In this document: positions 6,954 through 7,061 of the stretch, piece after piece
How positions within the stretch are numbered: position 1 is the first letter of the stretch
Layout: each line of letters begins with the position of its first letter
Assembly: GCA_002938045.1 (NCBI GenBank)
Contig: PTLJ01000080.1
Location: forward strand, 1-7,061
Source of the DNA: Alphaproteobacteria bacterium MarineAlpha3_Bin4
Lineage (GTDB): Bacteria; Pseudomonadota; Alphaproteobacteria; Rhodospirillales; Casp-alpha2
DNA: 7,061 nucleotides
Direction of reading: 5' to 3'
Made by a program: the position numbers and the translations under genes
Notes under the pieces: model-generated
The model's input: only the letters and a program-made list of their open reading frames with translations
Database searches by the model: none
What the model was told of the DNA's origin: nothing

Positions 6954-7061
6954 TCAGCCACCCTCGTAGAATGCCGTCCCGACCTGCATCCATGGCGGGG
7001 CGAGCTTCGCGATCTTCTTGAACGTCGGACAATCAACACAATGGCAACCAGGTAGGTAGCC
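6954..7061 (-). CDS. Possible C-terminal end of an unidentified protein (partial)
   Basis: The minus strand is open from the window edge for 35 codons and stops at a TGA (6954-6956). The peptide has a cysteine cluster, CHCVDCP, followed by FKKIAKLAPPWMQVG and the end AFYEGG. The composition looks protein-like and the strand matches the operon, but 35 open codons in GC-rich DNA can arise by chance. I do not recognise a family. The start lies outside the window. If real, its stop is about 300 bp upstream of proS, so it need not be co-transcribed with it. Confidence 0.3.
   Translation of the reverse strand, partial: GYLPGCHCVDCPTFKKIAKLAPPWMQVGTAFYEGG

Overview
This window looks like ordinary chromosomal housekeeping DNA from an alphaproteobacterium. 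Three things point that way. The gene order proS-lolC-lolD-dnaE is, from general knowledge, common in Alphaproteobacteria. The prolyl-tRNA synthetase is the short form without a full editing insertion. The protein sequences also resemble Rhodospirillales/Rhizobiales-type homologues. The DNA is moderately GC-rich by eye. The genus cannot be named from the sequence alone.

Every recognised gene lies on the minus strand, so transcription reads from high to low coordinates. In that order: (1) 6954-7061 may hold the C-terminal tail of an unrecognised protein. (2) About 300 bp without a recognisable gene follows, with one faint plus-strand ORF remnant. (3) proS (6647-5337) encodes prolyl-tRNA synthetase. 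(4) lolC (5298-4054, GTG start) encodes the membrane subunit of the lipoprotein-releasing ABC transporter. (5) lolD (4061-3315) encodes its ATPase, and its start overlaps the lolC stop by 8 bp. (6) A 104-bp intergenic gap carries a perfect inverted repeat, two DnaA-box-like 9-mers and a heptamer direct repeat. (7) dnaE (from 3210, running off the window at base 1) encodes the replicative DNA polymerase III alpha subunit.

proS, lolC and lolD are packed tightly enough to be one transcript. LolC and LolD would together form the inner-membrane machine that extracts lipoproteins and passes them to LolA. dnaE may be read through from lolD or may have its own promoter in the gap. The genes share a transcription unit but not a pathway: translation, envelope biogenesis and replication.

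I found no convincing undescribed system. No CRISPR array, tRNA, rRNA, insertion sequence or phage gene was recognised. The items most worth a second look are the dnaE upstream region and the unassigned DNA upstream of proS. The many small plus-strand ORFs across 1-6450 are antisense shadows of the four real genes.
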